Part shown: piece by piece, positions 60,019 to 64,000 of the stretch
Position numbering within the stretch: the stretch's first letter is position 1
Layout: every line of letters begins with the position of its first letter
Origin: JALZCH01 sp036387135
GTDB lineage: Bacteria; Acidobacteriota; Blastocatellia; Pyrinomonadales; Pyrinomonadaceae
Assembly: GCA_036387135.1 (NCBI GenBank)
Contig: DASVUH010000019.1
Coordinates: forward strand, 124,001 to 188,000
Direction of reading: 5' to 3'
DNA length: 64,000 nt
Position numbers and translations under genes: made by a program
Notes under the pieces: model-generated
What the model was told of the DNA's origin: nothing
What the model saw: the letters and a program-made list of their open reading frames with translations, nothing else
Databases searched by the model: none

Positions 60019-62316
60019 TTATCTTAACGGCACGACATTGCTTGCGGAGATGTGCTGTAAAACTTCGATTTCTTCCGGCAGCCAGTTGGATTGCTGCTTC
60101 ATTAATTTTTCGATGTCGGCGGCGGGCTGCGGTTTCGAGAACAAAAAGCCTTGCGCGTAGCGGCAGCCGAATTTGCGAAGCAGCTCGATTTGATGGCTCT
60201 TTTCGACGCCTTCGGCGATCACGTCCATTTCGAGATTTTTCGCCAGCGTGAGAATCGTTTGCACAATTTCTGAATTTTCGCCATCCTCGCCCATTCTCGA
60301 AACAAACGAGCGGTCAATCTTGAGCGTGTCAATCGGAAAACGGTGCAGATAGCTTAGGCTCGAATAACCTGTTCCGAAATCGTCAATCGAAAGCCGGACG
60401 CCAAGTTCTCTCAAGCTCGACAAAATCCTTGCCGTCGCTTCGGCATTTTCCATCGCCGCGCTTTCCGTAATTTCGAGCTTTAAACAATGCGGTTCGAGTC
60501 CCGTTTCGTGCAAAATCTGGCTGACCTGTTCCACCAAATTCGGCTCGGTAAAATGTTTGCCCGAAAGATTGACGCTGACCAGGAGCGAACGATTGATCGG
60601 CGATTGCCAGCGCCAGCGGCTCAATTGCGTGCAGGCTTCGCGCAGAATCCAAATCGTCATCGGGACAATTAAACCCGTATCTTCCGCGACCGGAATAAAT
60701 TCAGCCGGAGAAATCAGCCCGCGTTCCGGGTGCTGCCACCGCATTAAAGCCTCAAACCCGGCGAGCCGACCGGAATCGAGCGAGATAATCGGTTGATAAA
60801 AAACTCTTAATTCTCCGCGCTCGGAGACATCGCGCAATTCGCTTTCGATTTTCATTATCCCGACGGCGCGGGTACGAAGCTCGCGGTCGAACAAGGCGCA
60901 GCCGCCGCCGCCTTCTTTGGCGTGATACATCGCAATATCCGAGTCGCGCAAAATATCGTCGGGCTGCTCGTATTCGTCGTTGCTCATCGCAATGCCGATG
61001 CTCGGCGCGGTGTAAACCTGAAAACCGTGCAATTGATACGGCTGCGCGATTGCTTCGTAAATCCGCTCGGAAAACTTAACGGCATCATCGGCTGTACTAA
61101 TGTTAACCAGAACGATGGCAAATTCGTCGCCGCCAAGACGCGAAACGATGTCGCCCTGTCGAATGACGTGTTCAATCCGTTTTCCGACTAAAATCAAAAG
61201 CTCGTCGCCGACTGCGTGACCCAGGCTGTCGTTGACGTTTTTAAAACGGTCGAGATCAATAAACAAAACGCAAAATCCCTTAGCAGGATCGAGCTTTGCA
61301 TTATCGAGCAAATATTTAAGCTGTTCGGTGAAAAACGAACGATTCGGCAAACCGGTCAAAGCGTCGTGCAGCGCCGCATGTCGAAAACGTTCTTTGCTCG
61401 CCCGCAGAGCTTCGCTGATCCGCTTTTGTTCAGCAATGCTCGCAGATAGCTCCGACACATGTTTTTCGGCTTCAACGGCGCGCAGACGTTCGAGTTCGGC
61501 TTTTTGACGCTCGGCTTGTTCCGCTTGATCAATTGTTTTTTGTAGTTCCTTGATGTATCGGCGGTAAGTAGCGTAAATCAATATGATAATAATTGCGGCG
61601 ACGATGAAAGTAAAAAGATTTGAGTATTCAATCAGTTGATATAGTATTCCCGCAAATGTTGCTCCAATAATATACGTTATCGAACCAACCAAACATTTTT
61701 CGTTCCATGCTTGCCAAATTGAAATATTAGATTTGAAACCTTGGTAGACAGCAGCTAAGGTTGAATTAAAAAAGAATTGTGCAATAGCCATTAGTCCAAT
61801 CAAAGGGACAAATTCACTGATAATTTCAAAATTAGGAACACCGCCGTTTAGTTTTTGATAAACCAAAAATGCCGCATAAGTTCCTGCTGTCGAACAAGCC
61901 ATTAAAGCTACATTAAAAACTATAGTTTTATTACTTAGCTTATTGCCTTGTCTTTTCATTATTAGCGACGTAACGAGAGCTTCACTCGCGGCTAATAAAA
62001 TAGCCACCTCGCCGCCGTATAACAAAAATATCAGAAAAATTAAGACATCTCCCATCGAAAAACGGATTTTAGATTGCGGCATTTCTAACCACAACCGAGG
62101 ACCAAAGACGATTGTAAAAATCCCCAAAAAAGCGAATTGCAAGTTCAATTGATCAATCGGCAGATTGTACAACGCGGTAAGGCATAATGTAGCGCCTACA
62201 GCAATAGTACTCCAAATGAATGTTTTAACTGCGAATTTCATTTTAAATTGATTTATCACCGAGTTAATTTTCGAGGATTTTGCAGGTATGCCGTTTTTTG
62301 ATAAATATTCGGTCAA
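60019..62316 (-). CDS. Membrane-bound GGDEF-EAL cyclic-di-GMP protein
   Basis: 765 residues from TTG 62316, or 740 from ATG 62241; the TTG lies in an inverted repeat, so the ATG may be the true start. About eight hydrophobic helices (to about residue 270) form a sensor-type membrane domain. A short coiled coil (about 265-315) links to a GGDEF domain with the intact motif SRLGGDEFAIVLV (about 408-420). An EAL domain follows with GFEALMRWQHPE (about 535-546), KLEITESAAME, IDDFGTGYSSL and DVIAEGVEK. Both active-site motifs are intact, so it can in principle make and degrade c-di-GMP; one activity usually dominates in such hybrids. Confidence 0.92.
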   Translation of the reverse strand: MTEYLSKNGIPAKSSKINSVINQFKMKFAVKTFIWSTIAVGATLCLTALYNLPIDQLNLQFAFLGIFTIVFGPRLWLEMPQSKIRFSMGDVLIFLIFLLYGGEVAILLAASEALVTSLIMKRQGNKLSNKTIVFNVALMACSTAGTYAAFLVYQKLNGGVPNFEIISEFVPLIGLMAIAQFFFNSTLAAVYQGFKSNISIWQAWNEKCLVGSITYIIGATFAGILYQLIEYSNLFTFIVAAIIIILIYATYRRYIKELQKTIDQAEQAERQKAELERLRAVEAEKHVSELSASIAEQKRISEALRASKERFRHAALHDALTGLPNRSFFTEQLKYLLDNAKLDPAKGFCVLFIDLDRFKNVNDSLGHAVGDELLILVGKRIEHVIRQGDIVSRLGGDEFAIVLVNISTADDAVKFSERIYEAIAQPYQLHGFQVYTAPSIGIAMSNDEYEQPDDILRDSDIAMYHAKEGGGGCALFDRELRTRAVGIMKIESELRDVSERGELRVFYQPIISLDSGRLAGFEALMRWQHPERGLISPAEFIPVAEDTGLIVPMTIWILREACTQLSRWRWQSPINRSLLVSVNLSGKHFTEPNLVEQVSQILHETGLEPHCLKLEITESAAMENAEATARILSSLRELGVRLSIDDFGTGYSSLSYLHRFPIDTLKIDRSFVSRMGEDGENSEIVQTILTLAKNLEMDVIAEGVEKSHQIELLRKFGCRYAQGFLFSKPQPAADIEKLMKQQSNWLPEEIEVLQHISASNVVPLR

Positions 62317-62364
62317 ATTGATTAAAAGTTCTTTTCTATTGATTTGTTTTTAATCAATTTGACC
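62311..62364. repeat. Perfect 17-bp inverted repeat over the GGDEF-EAL start
   Basis: GGTCAAATTGATTAAAA (62311-62327) and its exact complement (62348-62364) are separated by 20 bases. The outer TCAATTTGAC core is also present twice upstream of the PEP-CTERM gene. It may be an operator or an RNA hairpin over the start. Confidence 0.7.
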
Positions 62365-62373
62365 TAAAAATGC

Positions 62374-62402
62374 TTGACACACTATTAGGTAGTGTTTAAC
62401 AT
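62374..62402 (+). promoter_or_regulatory. Promoter of the 17-codon mini-gene, with palindromic operator
   Basis: TTGACA (consensus, 62374-62379), 17-base spacer, TAACAT (62397-62402, 4 of 6). The spacer overlaps a palindrome ACACTA-N5-TAGTGT (62379-62395), exactly where a repressor would block polymerase. Predicted start near 62409. Confidence 0.65.
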
Positions 62403-62522
62403 CGCAGCTATTAAGTTGACGGATTATCGCGGAAAAGCGAAGCCAAACTAAATCATGCCGAGACTAGTCGGTAACGCAATTTCGTATTTTCCATAAACTA
62501 AAAATAAGAAGGAGAAAAGAAA

Positions 62523-62576
62523 ATGATTAAAGGAATTCTCGTTGTAGATTTTAAAGGAATTCTCGTTGTAGATTAA
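62523..62576 (+). CDS. 17-residue peptide with internal duplication (candidate small gene)
   Basis: AAGGAG (62509-62514) lies 8 bases before ATG 62523, the best ribosome site in this part of the window. The frame reads MIKGILVVDFKGILVVD and stops with TAA at 62574. It consists of two 8-codon units, [I/F]KGILVVD, whose DNA is identical except for the first codon. The unit has its own promoter and terminator. GILVVD resembles both the GILVTD hexads of the adjacent protease and the first strand of response-regulator receivers (ILVVD). No known family; expression is inferred. Confidence 0.55.
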   Translation: MIKGILVVDFKGILVVD

Positions 62577-62684
62577 CAATCGAATTAACACCTTTCAACT
62601 GAAACATTTTTAACAAGCTCTTGATTTCTCCTGTAACGAGGTGAGGATATTGGAGCTAACGGCTCGATGAGCTGAAAATACAGT
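62577..62684 (+). ncRNA. Structured 3' part of the mini-gene transcript
   Basis: Between the peptide stop and the terminator, AGCTC (near 62619) can pair with GAGCT (near 62653) and GCTC-GAT-GAGC forms a small hairpin (near 62662-62672). I match it to no known RNA family. It may simply be an untranslated region. Confidence 0.3.
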
Positions 62685-62764
62685 CACCGAATCATCCTGA
62701 ATCTTACTTTATCACAACTAAATTGTGTTTAGGCAAGATTTTTAGATGACTCGGTGTTTTTTTT
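62685..62764 (+). terminator. Long nested terminator hairpin of the mini-gene
   Basis: CACCGAATCATC (62685-62696) pairs with GATGACTCGGTG (62745-62756) at 11 of 12 positions. Inside, AATCTT/AAGATT and CACAA/TTGTG continue the stem. Eight T's follow (62757-62764), ending at the stop codon of the convergent protease gene. Confidence 0.8.
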
Positions 62765-64000
62765 ATTGCATTCTTGAAGTATTATCACCACTAACAATTA
62801 CCCCGCCTGATTGCGATGTTGTATTATCGCTCATCATAATTCCATCAGTAACCAAGATTCCGTCGCTCATCAAAATCCCGTCTCCAAACAGCGTTCTGTC
62901 AACCATCGGCACGCTGCTGTTAAAAAGCTGATTTGAAGCGAACACTTTTGAGCCAGATGTTATGGGCGGCGCATTGTTTGGAGCAACATTGTCGCCTAAA
63001 ATTGTTCCATCTGCCATCATTATTCCATCCGCCATCATTATTCCGTCGGTAACTAATATGCCGTCCGCCATCATTATTCCGTCTGTGACCAAAATTCCGT
63101 CTGCCATCATTATTCCCTGCGCGTATATCTTTTGATATTCGGTGATGAGGTCTGTTCCCGCGAGAGCGCCGTAGCTTGGGGATATGCCGCCAGCCCACTG
63201 GAAAGTCGTTCCGGCGATTGTCGAGGTATGGACGGGCAAAATCGAAGTCGTCAGCAAAGGCTCACCGAGCGGCGCTGGCTCGGGCAAATCTTGGCGGATA
63301 AGTTTTGCCAGACGCACTGCGCCTTCGACGTTTAATTGACCTGCGCCTTGTTCGAGCGTGTTGAATCCGGCGAGCGGCTGCGCCGTGTATTGCAGAATCA
63401 TTTTGACCATGTTCGGCGTAAGCCGCGGATTTGCCTGTAACATCAATGCAACCGTCCCGGAAACAACCGGCGCCGCCATTGAAGTTCCCGACAGATACAT
63501 CAGTTGTAACTCATCGTTGCTGCCGTCGTTTGTAACTTCCAACTGTGGGTTGCTTTCAGCTAAAACATTATCTTTTGCTCTTGCCGCAATGAGCTGGTTG
63601 CCCGGCGCGACTAAATCGGGTTTGATTAAATGGTCGTATTTTTTGACGCCGTTCGCATCGGTGTAAAAAGAGCGCGTCGGACCGCGTGAACTGTAAGTGG
63701 CTATTCCGTCGTCGTTTCTGGCGTCCGTCCCGAAAGTGTTGGCTGCGCCGACCGTAATCACCGTCGGGTCGTTCCCCGGCGAGTGAATTGCGCCGTACAT
63801 TTTTTGTCCGTTGGCGTCTTTGCCGTTGTTTCCGGCAGCCGCGACGACTACAACGCCGGCGGCGGTTAATTGACGGACGGCGCGGCAGAGCGGATCGTTG
63901 CGCCAGGTTTCAACAGCCGGTGTGCCGAGGCTTAAGTTAACGACTCGAATGTTATGCACAGCGCGATTGGCTAAAATCCAATTAAGAGCTTCGATGAGTT
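62763..64000 (-). CDS. Subtilisin-like (S8) serine protease, 3' part, with hexapeptide-repeat tail
   Basis: The frame is open to the right edge, so the N-terminus, with the catalytic aspartate and histidine, is outside. Visible: VVNLSLGTP, the oxyanion asparagine in AAAGNNG, SSRGPTRSF, KPDLVAPG, and the catalytic serine in YLSGTSMAAPVVSGTVAL. Beyond the protease domain a Pro-rich linker (QDLPEPAPLGEP) leads to a tail with ten hexads of the form GI[ML][MV][AST]D (for example GIMMAD, GILVTD) in blocks of seven and three. The regular spacing suggests a beta-helix-like or calcium-binding structure, which is inference. It is probably exported. Confidence 0.88.
   Translation of the reverse strand, partial: LIEALNWILANRAVHNIRVVNLSLGTPAVETWRNDPLCRAVRQLTAAGVVVVAAAGNNGKDANGQKMYGAIHSPGNDPTVITVGAANTFGTDARNDDGIATYSSRGPTRSFYTDANGVKKYDHLIKPDLVAPGNQLIAARAKDNVLAESNPQLEVTNDGSNDELQLMYLSGTSMAAPVVSGTVALMLQANPRLTPNMVKMILQYTAQPLAGFNTLEQGAGQLNVEGAVRLAKLIRQDLPEPAPLGEPLLTTSILPVHTSTIAGTTFQWAGGISPSYGALAGTDLITEYQKIYAQGIMMADGILVTDGIMMADGILVTDGIMMADGIMMADGTILGDNVAPNNAPPITSGSKVFASNQLFNSSVPMVDRTLFGDGILMSDGILVTDGIMMSDNTTSQSGGVIVSGDNTSRMQ

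Overview
The window looks like chromosome from an acidobacterium, most likely of the Blastocatellia/Pyrinomonadaceae type. This rests on gene content: a large TonB-dependent receptor with an N-terminal carboxypeptidase-regulatory domain, secreted PIG-L deacetylase and amidohydrolase paralogues, bacillithiol enzyme BshC, PKD/OmpA-like surface proteins and many signal peptides ending in A-x-A-Q. The lineage is an inference; no rRNA or tRNA gene is present. Coding density is high. I see no CRISPR array, prophage or insertion sequence.

Layout. 1-2081 (minus): start of mutL, then argH. 2222-9802 (minus): TonB-dependent receptor, a one-helix protein, a sodium:solute symporter and a secreted PIG-L deacetylase, an uptake-and-processing set. 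10028-18685 (minus): bshC, a BNR/sortilin-type repeat protein, a PKD/OmpA-like protein and glutamate dehydrogenase; larE follows on the minus strand. 19795-27750 (plus): a TPR protein with two small exported proteins, rpsO-pnp, a PEP-CTERM surface protein and a second PKD/OmpA-like protein. 27930-30338 (minus): mutS2. 30438-36458: a tandem pair of HExxH/TPR proteins, a DCC thiol-disulfide protein (minus) and an M23 peptidase.

36505-44382 (minus) is a complete tryptophan operon, trpEGDCFBA followed by aroF. Four junctions are ATGA overlaps. In front of trpE I find a well-formed promoter and an unannotated 28-codon leader ORF ending ...AFWWA, with its stop beside a small hairpin and a U-run: a candidate ribosome-mediated trp attenuator. 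44503-50161 (plus): a small membrane protein, PaiB and three amidohydrolase-fold genes, of which only the middle one keeps the HxH metal motif. 50243-56611 (minus): mutS coupled to a Uma2 nuclease, then a membrane protein, an Mrr-like protein and an M14 carboxypeptidase. 56723-62316: DUF423 protein, a small exported protein, a PA0069-type radical SAM protein, a YceH-family protein and a membrane GGDEF-EAL protein. The right edge holds the 3' part of a subtilisin-like protease with a hexapeptide-repeat tail.

Two signals fall outside ordinary annotation. (1) At least fourteen intergenic junctions carry inverted repeats whose arms are short tandem repeats of period 7, 8 or 9. The sequence differs between loci but the architecture is the same. 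Some run into coding sequence and encode a signal peptide (48782), the C-terminus of TrpD, and the stops of TrpE and LarE. (2) Between the GGDEF-EAL gene and the protease lies a self-contained plus-strand transcription unit: a TTGACA-17-TAACAT promoter over a palindrome, an ideal Shine-Dalgarno site, a 17-residue peptide made of a perfect 8-residue near-duplication (GILVVD twice), and a long terminator hairpin. The hexamer GILVVD closely resembles the GILVTD hexads of the neighbouring protease tail. It is the best candidate here for something undescribed.
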